Shown piece after piece: positions 26,479 through 36,423 of a DNA stretch of 64,000 bases. Both the position numbers and the translations under genes were made by a program. Numbering within the stretch: position 1 is the stretch's first letter; every line of letters starts with the position of its first letter. The DNA is from Nostoc paludosum FACHB-159 (lineage in GTDB: Bacteria; Cyanobacteriota; Cyanobacteriia; Cyanobacteriales; Nostocaceae), in contig NZ_JACJTU010000001.1 in the NCBI RefSeq assembly GCF_014698835.1, positions 248,001 through 312,000 of the forward strand, in the 5' to 3' direction. The notes beneath the pieces are model-generated. The model saw only the letters and a program-made list of their open reading frames with translations, was not told the origin of the DNA and did no database searches.

Positions 26479-28692
26479 ATGGTTAATAGCAGTGCAACAG
26501 AAGCAGCACGACGCTTAAGTGAAAAGTTACCTTTACCGCTCAAGCGTTTAGCAGATTTGGCTTATAACTATTGGTGGAGTTGGAGTGGCGATCGCGTTTC
26601 TTTATTCCAAACCATCGATCCCCAAGAATGGGAACGCTGCGGCCATAACCCAGTGGCGATTTTAGAGTCAGCAAGCTACGAACGTCTCACCCAATTAGCA
26701 GAAGATCCATCCTACCTCAAGCAGATATCCGCCTTGGCGCGTGAGTTCGATCAATATATTACACAGCAAGATACTTGGGTAAGTCGAGTTGCACCGCAAG
26801 TATCCCAAGAACACCCCATTGCGTACTTTTGTGCAGAGTTTGGCATCCACGAATCTTTACCAGTTTATTCTGGGGGCTTGGGCATTCTCGCTGGGGATCA
26901 CTTGAAATCCTCCTCAGATTTAGGTGTACCAATGGTTGGCGTCGGCTTGTTGTATCGCCAAGGTTATTTTCGGCAGCGTTTGAATCGCCACGGTTGGCAA
27001 GAAGATTATTATATTGACAACCCTTTTGGGCAAATGCCCCTAGAGTTAATTAAAAATGACCAAGGGGAAGCGGTGACTATCCAGCTACAAGTCCGCCAGC
27101 GGTATGTAAAAGTGCAAATTTGGCGAGTGCAAGTCGGGCGGGTGACATTATATTTATTGGATAGCGATCGCAACGATAACGATCCCATTGATCGTTGGCT
27201 AACAGGACACCTATATGGCGGGAACTTAGAAACCCGCATTGCCCAAGAAGTTGTTTTGGGTATTGGTGGTGTCCGTGCTTTGAATGCCTTGGGAATTCAA
27301 CCTTCCGTCTATCACCTCAACGAAGGACACGCTGCATTTTGCACCTTGGAAATTGCCCGTTTAGAAGTTGAACGGACTGGCAAATCCTTCTACGACATCG
27401 AAGCCAAGGTGCGGAACAGTTGCGTATTTACTACCCATACCCCCGTTCCCGCCGGTCACGATGTCTTCTCCCCAGATTTAATTGACTCCTTCTTTGCCAA
27501 CTACTGGCCGCAATTGGGACTTTCCCGCGAGCAATTTTTGGCATTGGGCGCACGCCGACTAGGCGATCCTTGGGAACCCTTTGGTATGACCGTTTTAGCA
27601 TTGCGGATGTGTCGGGCTTGTAATGGCGTCAGTGAATTGCACGGTCAAGTTTCCCGTAAAATGTGGACAGTTCTGTTTCCGCAGCGATCGGAAGATACGG
27701 TACCAATTGGTTACATTACTAATGGCGTTCATGCACCCACTTGGACTGCACCCCTGTTAGCTGACTTATATAATCAGTATCTCGGAGAAGACTGGAAAAC
27801 TCGCGCCGTCGATCCCAAGATGTGGGCTAAAGTTGACGACATTCCCGATGAGGAACTATGGTCGCGACATCTCATCCTCAAAGAACGATTGGTTGCTTTC
27901 ACACGTTATAAGGTGAAGAAATCACGGGAGTTGCGTGGCGAAAATTATGAACTGATTCAAGCAACCCAAAGGCTACTCGACCCCAATGTATTAACCATTG
28001 GATTTGCCAGACGCTTCAGCCCCTACAAACGTGGGGATCTAATTCTGCGGGACGCCCAACGCGCATTAAAGATTTTTGGTAACAACTCACGCCCAGTACA
28101 AATTATCTTTGCAGGAAAAGCCCACCCAGCAGATGAAGAAGGCAAGCGGATTATCCAGCGCTTAATGGAATGGTGTCATAATTCCGGCATTATTAACCGA
28201 GTCGCCTTTATTGAAGATTACGACATTTACACTGGACAAAAATTAGTACAAGGTGTGGATGTTTGGTTGAATAATCCTCGTCGTCCCCTGGAAGCTTCTG
28301 GTACGAGTGGTCAAAAAGTCTGCTTTAACGGCGGTCTTAATTGCAGCGTTCTCGATGGCTGGTGGTGCGAAGGTTATCAAGCCGGCAAAGATGGCAAAGG
28401 AATTAACGGTTGGGCAATTGGTGAAGATGCTCATACTAGCGACCAAGTATTGCAAGATCGTATTGACTCGCAATCGCTGTATCAGCTTTTGGAAGAGGAA
28501 ATCGTTCCTTTATACTATGACCAAGATGCTCAAGGTATTCCCCACCGCTGGGTGCAGATGATGAAAACGTCGATTAAGACAAATGCGCCGTTATTCAACA
28601 CTGACAGAATGATTGCTGACTACGTTTCACAAGTATATGTCCCAGAGATTTCTAAAACTGTGGAACCGATTTTAGCGAAAGTTCTGCTGTAA
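26479..28692 (+). CDS. glgP: Alpha-glucan (glycogen) phosphorylase, DUF3417 type
   Basis: GT35 enzyme of 737 residues that releases glucose-1-phosphate from glycogen with PLP as cofactor, in the cytosol. It belongs to the alternative phosphorylase subfamily: the DUF3417 N-terminus is seen in PLPLKRLADLAYNYWWSW, then FCAEFGIHESLPVYSGGLG, HLNEGHAAF, and the PLP region RPLEASGTSGQKVCFNGGLN with the cofactor lysine in GTSGQK followed by SVLDGWW. In cyanobacteria this enzyme acts in dark glycogen breakdown and ties to the GH57 and phosphoketolase genes of this window. A GTAG/CTAC palindrome 45 bp after the stop separates it from the convergent stress-protein gene. Confidence 0.92.
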   Translation: MVNSSATEAARRLSEKLPLPLKRLADLAYNYWWSWSGDRVSLFQTIDPQEWERCGHNPVAILESASYERLTQLAEDPSYLKQISALAREFDQYITQQDTWVSRVAPQVSQEHPIAYFCAEFGIHESLPVYSGGLGILAGDHLKSSSDLGVPMVGVGLLYRQGYFRQRLNRHGWQEDYYIDNPFGQMPLELIKNDQGEAVTIQLQVRQRYVKVQIWRVQVGRVTLYLLDSDRNDNDPIDRWLTGHLYGGNLETRIAQEVVLGIGGVRALNALGIQPSVYHLNEGHAAFCTLEIARLEVERTGKSFYDIEAKVRNSCVFTTHTPVPAGHDVFSPDLIDSFFANYWPQLGLSREQFLALGARRLGDPWEPFGMTVLALRMCRACNGVSELHGQVSRKMWTVLFPQRSEDTVPIGYITNGVHAPTWTAPLLADLYNQYLGEDWKTRAVDPKMWAKVDDIPDEELWSRHLILKERLVAFTRYKVKKSRELRGENYELIQATQRLLDPNVLTIGFARRFSPYKRGDLILRDAQRALKIFGNNSRPVQIIFAGKAHPADEEGKRIIQRLMEWCHNSGIINRVAFIEDYDIYTGQKLVQGVDVWLNNPRRPLEASGTSGQKVCFNGGLNCSVLDGWWCEGYQAGKDGKGINGWAIGEDAHTSDQVLQDRIDSQSLYQLLEEEIVPLYYDQDAQGIPHRWVQMMKTSIKTNAPLFNTDRMIADYVSQVYVPEISKTVEPILAKVLL

Positions 28693-28736
28693 AGCACTTC
28701 CAAAAAAGAAACTACTACCAAATTCTTTGTACATTT

Positions 28737-28797
28737 GTAGGGGCGCACAGCTGTGCGCCCCTACCCTATGGTTTAATTACCTGAGAATTGCTGTAAC
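28737..28797. repeat. GTAG/CTAC palindrome with extended tail
   Basis: A perfect 28-bp palindrome (28737-28764; arms GTAGGGGCGC and GCGCCCCTAC, centre ACAGCTGT) followed by about 29 bp (from 28769) that match the flank of the palindrome at 49972: TGGTTTAATTACCTGA then AATTGCT and TAAC in both. It lies between the convergent glycogen phosphorylase and stress-protein genes. Confidence 0.9.
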
Positions 28798-28861
28798 TTG
28801 TCTTCATAAACTATATTCTGAAACTCAAATAAGTTCGCAATATCAATGGCAGCATTCAGTT

Positions 28862-29812
28862 TTAAGAACGAATTAACATCGGGTCATAAATTTGGCACTC
28901 TTGAATACCATACTTGCCCAGAATCAAGCTAACGTCATGGAGATCTTTGTCTGTGCCACTAACAATAAGTATGTAATTACCTTGCTCAATTTGCTCGTTG
29001 TAAAAGCGTGCCCAGTCATCTGGTATTCCTAGCCTCAAAGCGTCAAAGCGATCGCTTAAAATAACACCTGTCGATCCAATCAATTGAGGAAAGCCTTTGC
29101 TAATTAAGGAAATCTGGCTTACTGGAAAACCTGCAACAAGCATATCGTTAATTGCCGCTTCAGCATTATCTATGCGATCGAAGTAATTAATTGCATACTT
29201 GGTCAGAATTCCACTTTTATTAGGAATGGCGCTAACAGAAGTCGTTGTGTTTAAATAATTTGTAGTTTCATACTCAGTGTTGAGATGCTCGTAAATGCCG
29301 AACTCTTCAATACCCCAACGCTGTAAAATTGCTTCTACTTGAACAATTTCTAAAGATGTACAATCGACAATTATTAAATAGTGTCCATCCTCTACTCGCT
29401 CGTTATATGCTCTAGCTCGATCCTCTGATATTCCCCAACCAACTAATGCACCAGCAAAAGTCCCAGTAGCAGCACCAATACTTGCCCCTACAAGAGTTGT
29501 AACCAAAGCAGTTGCCGCTGCCCCAGCCAGCATTATTGGCCCGACTCCAGGGATGGCTAAAGTCCCAAGGCCTACCAATAAACCAGTCAAACCACCAACA
29601 GCACCCCCCGAAAGTCCTCCTACTGTTGCACCTTCGTCAGCTTTATCACCAGTTTCATTATTAGCAATGTCATAATTGCGGTCTGGGTTCTGTACAACTA
29701 CAGAAACTTTCTCCATCCCTAAACCAGAATCTTTCAATTCCTGTAGTGCTTGTTCTACATCTCGACGATGAGTAAATACGCCTACAATGCGTTGATTTTG
29801 ACTTAAAATCAT
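28862..29812 (-). CDS. Two-domain YflT/GSP17M-type general stress protein
   Basis: Protein of 316 residues with two copies of a short alpha/beta domain: VGVFTHRRDVEQALQELKDS at the N-terminus and AINYFDRIDNAEAAINDMLV at about residue 208. Both resemble the general-stress YflT/GSP17M domain. After the first copy there is a long Gly/Ala-rich hydrophobic segment (about residues 60-125, GLSGGAVGGLTGLLVGLG and on), which may insert into or lie on membrane, followed by RAYNERVEDGHYLIIVDC. The matching FYNEQIEQGNYILIVSG closes the second copy. The molecular role is unknown; in cyanobacteria such genes are usually stress-induced. Convergent with glycogen phosphorylase. Confidence 0.7.
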   Translation of the reverse strand: MILSQNQRIVGVFTHRRDVEQALQELKDSGLGMEKVSVVVQNPDRNYDIANNETGDKADEGATVGGLSGGAVGGLTGLLVGLGTLAIPGVGPIMLAGAAATALVTTLVGASIGAATGTFAGALVGWGISEDRARAYNERVEDGHYLIIVDCTSLEIVQVEAILQRWGIEEFGIYEHLNTEYETTNYLNTTTSVSAIPNKSGILTKYAINYFDRIDNAEAAINDMLVAGFPVSQISLISKGFPQLIGSTGVILSDRFDALRLGIPDDWARFYNEQIEQGNYILIVSGTDKDLHDVSLILGKYGIQECQIYDPMLIRS

Positions 29813-30088
29813 TATTACTCCTTAGTAGCAGGGAAAATTAATTACCTGCAAATTTAGTATTTCAGTACTTGTAATCTTAAATACAAATTTGTTTTACTGG
29901 AATTCATCTTAAGTAGTAAAATATATCTCCAAATGCGGCGATCGCTACGTCCTTAAGACTTAATTAAAAGCATTTGGAATTTCCTAGTTAAATAGAAGGG
30001 CAAGCTTGTCTATATTTTTTTGATACTGACATCACCTCCACAGCCCTTCTGGAAGCGATAAAATCAAAAATAAATTCAAGCTGTATTT

Positions 30089-30904
30089 ATGGCAACCCAA
30101 CTCAGCCAAGCCAAATCTGCAACTGAACTGGTAATCTCTTGGGAAGCCTTACCCAAAGATTTTCAACTAGAGGATGAACCAGTGGAGAATACCGGTCAGC
30201 CAATTTTGGCTGGTGCTTTGCGTGAAAGTCTAGAAATCAGTGGATTCATTCAACCTCAAATGTTGATAGCTTCAAACTTTGGTCTTTGTGCCACTGTTAA
30301 CGGGCAATTTATCGCCAAAGCACCAGACTGGGTTTATGTGCCGTCTGTAAATGAAATTGTAGGCAATCGTAAAAGTTATACACCGAATTTAGAAGGAGAT
30401 ATTCCGGCGATCGCTATTGAATTTCTATCTGATACTGATGGTGGAGAATATTCGGTAAAGCGAAGTTATCCCCCAGGCAAATGGTTTTTCTACGAGCAAA
30501 TTTTACAGATTCCCATCTACATAATTTTTGACCCAGATGGTGGTTTATTAGAATATTATCAACTGGAAAATCAACGTTATGAGTTAAAGCAACCTGACGA
30601 AAATGGCCGTCATTGGGTTGAGGTCATGGGCTTATTTTTAGGAACTTGGCAAGGCACAAAAGAAGCGCGAACTGGTTATTGGTTGCGCTGGTGGGATCGA
30701 GATGGTAATTTGTTACCTTGGGCTATAGAACAGATTGAACAAGAACGCCAACGCACCGAACAAGAACGCCAACGCGCCGAACAAGAACGCCAACGCGCCG
30801 AACAAGAACGCCAACGCGCCGAACAAGAACGCCAGCAAAAAGAACAGTTAATTGCTTATTTGCAATCTCAGGGTATTGACCCGAATAATTTGCCCAAATT
30901 CTAG
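30089..30904 (+). CDS. Uma2-family (DUF820) protein with coiled-coil tail
   Basis: Protein of 271 residues of the Uma2/DUF820 family, which has a PD-(D/E)XK restriction-endonuclease fold and is greatly expanded in cyanobacteria; cellular function is unknown. The core acidic/basic positions appear in KAPDWVYVPSV, AIAIEFLSDTDGGEYSV and YIIFDPDGG. The C-terminus (about 220-255) is made of a seven-residue repeat EQERQRA encoded by a nearly perfect 21-bp tandem repeat, giving a charged coiled coil whose copy number is likely to vary. A palindrome begins 6 bp after the stop codon. Confidence 0.82.
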   Translation: MATQLSQAKSATELVISWEALPKDFQLEDEPVENTGQPILAGALRESLEISGFIQPQMLIASNFGLCATVNGQFIAKAPDWVYVPSVNEIVGNRKSYTPNLEGDIPAIAIEFLSDTDGGEYSVKRSYPPGKWFFYEQILQIPIYIIFDPDGGLLEYYQLENQRYELKQPDENGRHWVEVMGLFLGTWQGTKEARTGYWLRWWDRDGNLLPWAIEQIEQERQRTEQERQRAEQERQRAEQERQRAEQERQQKEQLIAYLQSQGIDPNNLPKF

Positions 30905-30910
30905 TAGAAA

Positions 30911-30938
30911 GTAGGGGCGTACAGCTGTACGCCTCTAC
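30911..30938. repeat. GTAG/CTAC palindrome (28 bp)
   Basis: Arms GTAGGGGCGT and ACGCCTCTAC around ACAGCTGT. It sits between the convergent Uma2 gene (ends 30904) and SLH gene (ends 30975). Confidence 0.88.
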
Positions 30939-30974
30939 AACAGATTGATGTGTTGCAAAACAAAATAAACCAGT

Positions 30975-32642
30975 TTATGCACTCACAATATAAGGTGAGT
31001 CTATTGCTGCTACACGACCAGCATCTACCAAAGCTTGATATACCATCACAGCTACTTCAGCACGCGTGGCATCGCGGGTAGGATTGAGTTGTTTGAGATT
31101 AGGGTGATTAACGATAATCTCTTTTTGAACAGCTTTGATGACTTCATCTTTAGCATAATCAGGAATCTTGGCTTGGTCATCAAAAGTTTTGCTGGTTGCT
31201 GTACCATTACCAGATAATCCCAATCCATTCACCAGAGAAACAATTACTTGCACGCGCTGGATATTTTTGTTGGGGCCGAAGGTATTATCGGGAAAACCAG
31301 AGAGAAATAAACCTTGATATGCTTGCTGAATTACCTTTGATGCCCAAAAGTCTGCTGGTACATCTTTAAATTTGGTAACTTGGCGGTTTGGCGATGGGTT
31401 GAAAGCTTTTACTATTAATGCTGCGTATTGCGCCCGTGTCATTGTAGCGTCAGGTTTAAATGTGCGATCGGGAAAACCATTAATTATCCCCAATTTGACT
31501 AATTCCCGAATGAATGCACCTGCCCAATGATTAGTAATATCTGTTAATTCAATAGTAGGCGTGGGTGTTGGAGTTGGTGTAGGAATTGGTGTTGGGGTGG
31601 GTGTTGGAGTTGGGGTGGGTGTGGGTGTTGGAGTTGGAGTTGGGGTGGGTGTAGGAATTGGTGTTGGTGTTGGTGTTGGTGTTGGAGTTGGGGTGGGTGT
31701 AGGAGTTGGAGTTGGGGTGGGTGTAGGAGTTGGAGTTGGTGTCGGAGTTGGAGTTGGAGTGGGTGTAGGAACCGAAGTATCAGCAAACTCTACCTTTCCT
31801 GTGACTTTAGTCGGATCTATTGTATTTCCCACAGAAACTAGCTTGTTGGAACTGGCATTTTGCAAATCAAATTTACCGTTATTTCGTAGAGTGTTGCCTC
31901 CTGGGTTATTAGTACTGCCAATATCCGGTAAGGCGCTTGCAATTATAGTTAGACCATCATCAGTGTTATTCTCACTCAAATTATTTCGTAATACAGGACG
32001 GGCACTACCAGAGACGACAATTCCAGAACGGTTTTCAGAAATTTTGTTATCTCGAAGTATGGGTGATGCAGTATCACTAATGGCAATGCCAAAACCTGTT
32101 TTGAAAAAAGTATTACCTTGAATTTGACCTTGGGAATTTTTGGCGATCGCAACTCCATTGGCTGCATTCTCACTGAACACATTACCTAGAATAACTGGCT
32201 TAGCATCGCCTGTAGCAAATACTCCTTCCCGCTTACATTGAGTGAACGTGCTATTAGCAACAGTAGGCGCAGTTGATTCAACCCAGACACCGCTACCACG
32301 GCTAGCCAGATTTGTTACAGTCACTCCCCGAAGTTCGGCTTTATCAGCTAGCACAAAAGTGACATTTTGAGCAGCAAAAGTACGGCTGAGGAAACTACCA
32401 CTTCCTTCAATCAAAATACCATTGCCTTTGTTGGCTTCATTACCCACCACTGTCACCCCAGATGGAATAGCTAGGGGAAAGACTTCACCGCTAGCAGCAT
32501 TGTAATTACCATTTGCCAGTTGAATCTTAGTATCAACTGTAGCTACCTTCAGGGCTTGAGTAATAGTTTTAAACGGGGCTTGTTGGCTACCCGCGTTAGT
32601 ATCGCTGCCTGTTACTGGATTTACATAAAAAGTTTGAGCCAT
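30975..32642 (-). CDS. Beta-helix protein with TP-repeat linker and three SLH domains
   Basis: Surface-type protein of 555 residues. The N-terminal half (about 1-285) is a right-handed beta-helix: [20 protein letters not shown], then repeated turns such as [19 protein letters not shown] and [20 protein letters not shown] linker of some 70 residues of alternating Thr-Pro (about 291-362) follows, and then three S-layer homology domains: [40 protein letters not shown], and [22 protein letters not shown] domains usually bind pyruvylated cell-wall polymer or an outer-membrane partner. No signal peptide is visible from the ATG at 32642, which is odd for such a protein and may mean another export route. 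Confidence 0.87.
   Translation of the reverse strand: MAQTFYVNPVTGSDTNAGSQQAPFKTITQALKVATVDTKIQLANGNYNAASGEVFPLAIPSGVTVVGNEANKGNGILIEGSGSFLSRTFAAQNVTFVLADKAELRGVTVTNLASRGSGVWVESTAPTVANSTFTQCKREGVFATGDAKPVILGNVFSENAANGVAIAKNSQGQIQGNTFFKTGFGIAISDTASPILRDNKISENRSGIVVSGSARPVLRNNLSENNTDDGLTIIASALPDIGSTNNPGGNTLRNNGKFDLQNASSNKLVSVGNTIDPTKVTGKVEFADTSVPTPTPTPTPTPTPTPTPTPTPTPTPTPTPTPTPTPTPIPTPTPTPTPTPTPTPTPTPTPTPIPTPTPTPTPTIELTDITNHWAGAFIRELVKLGIINGFPDRTFKPDATMTRAQYAALIVKAFNPSPNRQVTKFKDVPADFWASKVIQQAYQGLFLSGFPDNTFGPNKNIQRVQVIVSLVNGLGLSGNGTATSKTFDDQAKIPDYAKDEVIKAVQKEIIVNHPNLKQLNPTRDATRAEVAVMVYQALVDAGRVAAIDSPYIVSA
31557..31773. repeat. Coding minisatellite for the Thr-Pro linker
   Basis: An imperfect 6-bp repeat (GGTGTT/GGAGTT/GGGTGT on this strand, ACT/ACA/ACC-CCA/CCC on the coding strand) about 217 bp long. 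The pattern of synonymous variants recurs in blocks of 18-24 bp, which points to expansion by slippage or unequal recombination. Confidence 0.85.
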
Positions 32643-32823
32643 ATTTATACTTCCAAAAAATACATAGCTATCCTAGCGCTAACGAGAAAAATCGGTAGCG
32701 ATCGATGCATTAAGTAGCTTGAAGTACTTTTCAGCACAAACGTAAAAAATTATGCAAATATTTTTTAATTAGTTGCGTTGCAAAAATGACACAGCGCCTG
32801 AAATTCTTGATTGCGATCGCCCT

Positions 32824-32860
32824 AACCCTAGAGAAAAAAGTCTCTAGGGTTTTTGTTTTT
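32824..32860 (+). terminator. Strong terminator hairpin, plus-strand orientation
   Basis: A perfect 11-bp stem (AACCCTAGAGA / TCTCTAGGGTT), a 6-base loop, and a following T-rich tract TTTTGTTTTT. The T tract is on the plus strand only, yet both neighbouring genes are on the minus strand. So it would end a plus-strand transcript starting in the 180-bp gap upstream; see findings. Confidence 0.75.
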
Positions 32861-32881
32861 AGCGATCGCTTAACATATCAC

Positions 32882-35263
32882 TTAATAAGGCCACTTCCAG
32901 TCGCGAATTTCCGGCATATCGTCGCCGTATTTTTCAATGTACTGCTTATGTTCGATAAGTCGATCTCGCATCTCCTGTTTGACATAAGCTGCTTTAGATC
33001 CGAGTTTGGGAACGCGATCTATTACATCAATTACGAGATGGAAGCGATCTAAATCGTTAAGAACAACCATATCAAAAGGCGTGGTGGTGGTTCCCTCTTC
33101 CTTATAGCCGCGCACATGCAAGTTTTTGTGATTTGTGTGGCGGTAGGTTAAGCGATGAATTAGCCAGGGATAGCCATGAAACGCAAAGATAATCGGTTTA
33201 TCTGTGGTGAAAAGCGTATCAAAGTCTCTTTCACTCAAACCGTGGGGATGTTCGCTTTTTGGCTGTAGTGTCATCAAATCGACTACGTTGATTACCCGCA
33301 CTTTTAAGTCAGAGAAGTTTTGGCGCAATATGTCTACAGCCGCCAAGGTTTCTAAGGTGGGGATATCGCCGGCACAAGCCAGTACTACATCTGGTTCGCC
33401 GCCTTGGTCGTTGCTTGCCCATTCCCAAATGCCGATGCCTTTGGTACAGTGCTTGACGGCTGCATCCATGTTGAGATATTGCAATGCTGGTTGCTTTCCG
33501 GCAACGATGACGTTGACATAGTTGCGGCTTCTCAAACAGTGGTCGGTTACTGATAGCAGAGTGTTGGCATCGGGTGGTAAATACACGCGAACGATTTCTG
33601 CTTTCTTGTTAACCACATGATCGATAAAACCGGGGTCTTGGTGCGAAAAACCGTTGTGGTCTTGTCGCCAAACGTGAGAGGAAAGCAGGTAATTGAGGGA
33701 AGCAATTGGTCTGCGCCAGGGAATGTGTCTGGTGGTTTTCAACCATTTGGCGTGTTGGTTGAACATGGAGTCAATGATGTGGATGAAAGCCTCATAACAG
33801 GAGAAAAAGCCGTGGCGACCTGTGAGGAGATAGCCTTCTAACCATCCTTGACAACAAGTTTCGCTGAGAATTTCCATCACTCGACCGTCGGGGGAAAGAT
33901 GGTCGTCTTCTGGGAGAAACTTGCCTACCCAAGTCCGGTCTGTGACTTCAAGTACAGCATCCAGACGATTGGATACCGTTTCATCGGGGCCGAAGATGCG
34001 GAAGTTGCGTTTGTCTTCGTTAAGTTGCATAATATCCCGCAGGAATCTACCAGTAACTCTGGTTGCTTCAGCTATTACTGTACCTGGTTCGGGAACATCT
34101 ACAGCATAGTCTCGAAAATCCGGCATCTTTAAATCGTGCAGCAGAATCCCGCCGTTGGCGTGGGGATTGTCACCCATGCGTCGCTGCCCTTTGGGGGCTA
34201 GTTCTGCTAGTTCCTCAATTAGCTTACCATTGCTGTCGAAGAGTTCTTCTGGTTTATAACTCTTCATCCAATCTTCTAGGAGTTTCAGGTGTTCTGGCTG
34301 TTTGCTGATGTTACCAAAGGGGACTTGATGCGATCGCCAATAATCTTCGGTTTTTTTGCCATCCACTTCCTTGGGCCCTGTCCAACCTTTGGGGGTTCGC
34401 ATGATAATCATCGGCCACTGAGGACGTTCCGTGAAACCATGTACGCGGGCTTCTCTTTGGATACTTTGAATTTCGCCGATGACTGTATCTAGAGTTGCCG
34501 CCATCTGTTGGTGTACATCTGTGGGATCGTGACCTTCTACAAAGTATGGTTTGTAGCCATAGCCCACAAATAAACTTTCCAATTCCTCATTGCTAATCCG
34601 TGATAATACTGTTGGGTTAGCAATTTTATATCCATTCAGATGTAAAATCGGCAGTACCGCACCATCACGCGCTGGGTTGAGAAATTTGTTGGAGTGCCAG
34701 CTAGTCGCTAAAGCACCAGTTTCGGCTTCCCCGTCACCCACAACAGCAGCAACAATCAAATCTGGGTTATCAAAGGCAGCACCGAAAGCATGGACGAGGG
34801 CATAACCTAGTTCCCCGCCTTCGTGGATAGAACCAGGAGTTTCCGGTGCAACATGGCTAGGAATACCACCAGGGAAAGAGAATTGTTTGAAGAGTTTCTG
34901 CATTCCCTCAGCATCTTGGGAGATGTTGTGGTAATACTCGCTGTAAGTACCTTCTAAGTAGGTGTTGGCTACCAGTCCGGGGCCGCCATGACCAGGCCCA
35001 GCAATGTAGATTGTGTTGAGGTCATATTTTTTGATAACCCGATTCAGGTGAACATAGATGAAGTTCAACCCTGGAGTTGTTCCCCAGTGACCCAAAAGCC
35101 TGGGTTTAACGTGTTCTATCTTTAGTGGTTCTCTCAGTAGTGGATTGTCTAGTAGATATATTTGCCCAACTGAAAGATAGTTCGCTGCACGCCAGTAGGC
35201 ATTAATCTTGCGTAATTCTTCGTCTGTTAAAGGCTTTGTTTGTGGAGTAGTTGCTAATGTCAT
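32882..35263 (-). CDS. xfp: Phosphoketolase (xylulose-5-P / fructose-6-P)
   Basis: Thiamine-diphosphate enzyme of 793 residues that cleaves xylulose-5-phosphate or fructose-6-phosphate to acetyl-phosphate plus glyceraldehyde-3-phosphate or erythrose-4-phosphate. Family motifs include [18 protein letters not shown] near the N-terminus, [20 protein letters not shown], the ThDP/Mg site [19 protein letters not shown], and [11 protein letters not shown]. Full length is normal for the family. In cyanobacteria it provides acetyl-phosphate when glycogen is respired and bypasses carbon loss. No acetate kinase or phosphotransacetylase gene is adjacent. The stop codon is about 20 bp from the plus-strand terminator hairpin. 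Confidence 0.95.
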   Translation of the reverse strand: MTLATTPQTKPLTDEELRKINAYWRAANYLSVGQIYLLDNPLLREPLKIEHVKPRLLGHWGTTPGLNFIYVHLNRVIKKYDLNTIYIAGPGHGGPGLVANTYLEGTYSEYYHNISQDAEGMQKLFKQFSFPGGIPSHVAPETPGSIHEGGELGYALVHAFGAAFDNPDLIVAAVVGDGEAETGALATSWHSNKFLNPARDGAVLPILHLNGYKIANPTVLSRISNEELESLFVGYGYKPYFVEGHDPTDVHQQMAATLDTVIGEIQSIQREARVHGFTERPQWPMIIMRTPKGWTGPKEVDGKKTEDYWRSHQVPFGNISKQPEHLKLLEDWMKSYKPEELFDSNGKLIEELAELAPKGQRRMGDNPHANGGILLHDLKMPDFRDYAVDVPEPGTVIAEATRVTGRFLRDIMQLNEDKRNFRIFGPDETVSNRLDAVLEVTDRTWVGKFLPEDDHLSPDGRVMEILSETCCQGWLEGYLLTGRHGFFSCYEAFIHIIDSMFNQHAKWLKTTRHIPWRRPIASLNYLLSSHVWRQDHNGFSHQDPGFIDHVVNKKAEIVRVYLPPDANTLLSVTDHCLRSRNYVNVIVAGKQPALQYLNMDAAVKHCTKGIGIWEWASNDQGGEPDVVLACAGDIPTLETLAAVDILRQNFSDLKVRVINVVDLMTLQPKSEHPHGLSERDFDTLFTTDKPIIFAFHGYPWLIHRLTYRHTNHKNLHVRGYKEEGTTTTPFDMVVLNDLDRFHLVIDVIDRVPKLGSKAAYVKQEMRDRLIEHKQYIEKYGDDMPEIRDWKWPY

Positions 35264-35727
35264 TCCGACACTCCATTACAAAAGGATTTTGACCAGTTCA
35301 TTAGTATGCAATTTTACTTGTCTGGGGTATGAAGGTCATCTTACCCATGACAAGTATTTCCAAAAGCGAACTGCTAAAGGTAGCCTTAGTCAGCACATGA
35401 TACCTTTATTCACATATAGAATAAGTGTAAATAACTATGGAATCTTGCCACTAGTAAGCTAGCAAGATTAGTTTAAGATTGCTGGTTTTTTAATATTAAT
35501 TTTCAAATTCGTTTGATTTCTAGTAAAAATAGAAAATTCTCTTTTAAAGAATTAAAGAATTATATTCTAAGAATTTATTAATATATTTCTTTTGATGGAT
35601 GTTGGTTTAATACTATTTTTGAGGAAATTGAAAGGTTTAATTAGGGTAGCATATTACTACTAAATCGAGAGATTTAGCTTTATATATCGTAAAGTAACCC
35701 TTCGTTTGTAGGTAACATATGATTGAT
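35264..35727. other. Non-coding, AT-rich upstream region of phosphoketolase
   Basis: No gene and no strong repeat. The region between the rimM stop and the phosphoketolase start contains long A/T stretches (about 35470-35650). The phosphoketolase promoter should be here; I cannot place it with confidence. Confidence 0.5.
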
Positions 35728-36282
35728 TTAATTATTAATTTCTAATAAACCAGCTGGCGGCGTAATTTCAATGCGGCGTGCTTGCAAGTCTACCACTGGG
35801 GCGATCGCTTCTACAAAAGGAATCAAAACAGTTTTTTGATTTTTGTCCCTAGCAAATGATTCATGCAATTTCACTTCTAACAAATCATTGCCAGCCGGGA
35901 TAATATCTACCACCGTACCGACGAGTTCCCCAGATGCTTGCATGAATACTTCCAAGCCAATCAAATCGAGGACATGATATTCATTTTCGGCTAATTGGGG
36001 GCGATCGCTTACTGGCACCATTAACTTACAACCGCGCAATTCCTCTGCCTGATTGCGATTTTCCACCCCAGCTAGCTTGATGACATATAAATTTTTGCCC
36101 TCAATGTAACGCCCTGCCAATAATTCTATCGGTTGCGGTTCTGTCTGGCCAGGACGCAACAACCAACGTTTTCCTGGCACTTCAAATCGTTCCGGGAAGT
36201 CCGAGTCAGGATAAACTCGTAACTCCCCAGATAATCCTTGCGGTGCAACAATCTTACCAATTTCTAGCCAGTCATTATTCAT
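35728..36282 (-). CDS. rimM: Ribosome maturation factor RimM
   Basis: Protein of 184 residues needed for processing of 16S rRNA and 30S assembly; binds S19. The N-terminal RimM domain starts [20 protein letters not shown], and the PRC-barrel domain is in [13 protein letters not shown] and [11 protein letters not shown], with the end [20 protein letters not shown] and [11 protein letters not shown] place the start at 36282 ([12 protein letters not shown]): the same frame stays open further upstream only because a 7-bp CCCAATG repeat encodes meaningless MPNAQCP units. It lies downstream of the aminotransferase gene on the same strand, separated by repeat DNA. Confidence 0.93.
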   Translation of the reverse strand: MNNDWLEIGKIVAPQGLSGELRVYPDSDFPERFEVPGKRWLLRPGQTEPQPIELLAGRYIEGKNLYVIKLAGVENRNQAEELRGCKLMVPVSDRPQLAENEYHVLDLIGLEVFMQASGELVGTVVDIIPAGNDLLEVKLHESFARDKNQKTVLIPFVEAIAPVVDLQARRIEITPPAGLLEINN

Positions 36283-36416
36283 TGGGCATTGGGCATTGGG
36301 CATTGGGCATTGATTGGGCATTGGGCATGGGGCATTGGGCATTGGGCATTGGGCACAAAGGAGTAGGGGAAGAATAATAACTCCTAACTCCTAACTCCTA
36401 ACTCCCCACTCCCCAC
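36283..36416. repeat. Two heptamer STRRs (ATTGGGC and AACTCCT)
   Basis: About ten copies of ATTGGGC with small deletions occupy 36283-36356, and four to five copies of AACTCCT followed by degenerate ACTCCCC units occupy about 36378-36416. Together they fill nearly the whole gap between rimM and the aminotransferase gene and directly touch the rimM start codon. Confidence 0.9.
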
Positions 36417-36423
36417 TTCTCGA

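Noticed and set aside
31561..32121. Long plus-strand reading frame of repeated VG units
   Set aside because: It is the antisense of the Thr-Pro linker and beta-helix of the SLH gene; low complexity and no independent start signal.
32786..33052. 88-codon plus-strand frame across the terminator hairpin
   Set aside because: It reads through a perfect terminator stem and then antisense to phosphoketolase; not a credible gene.
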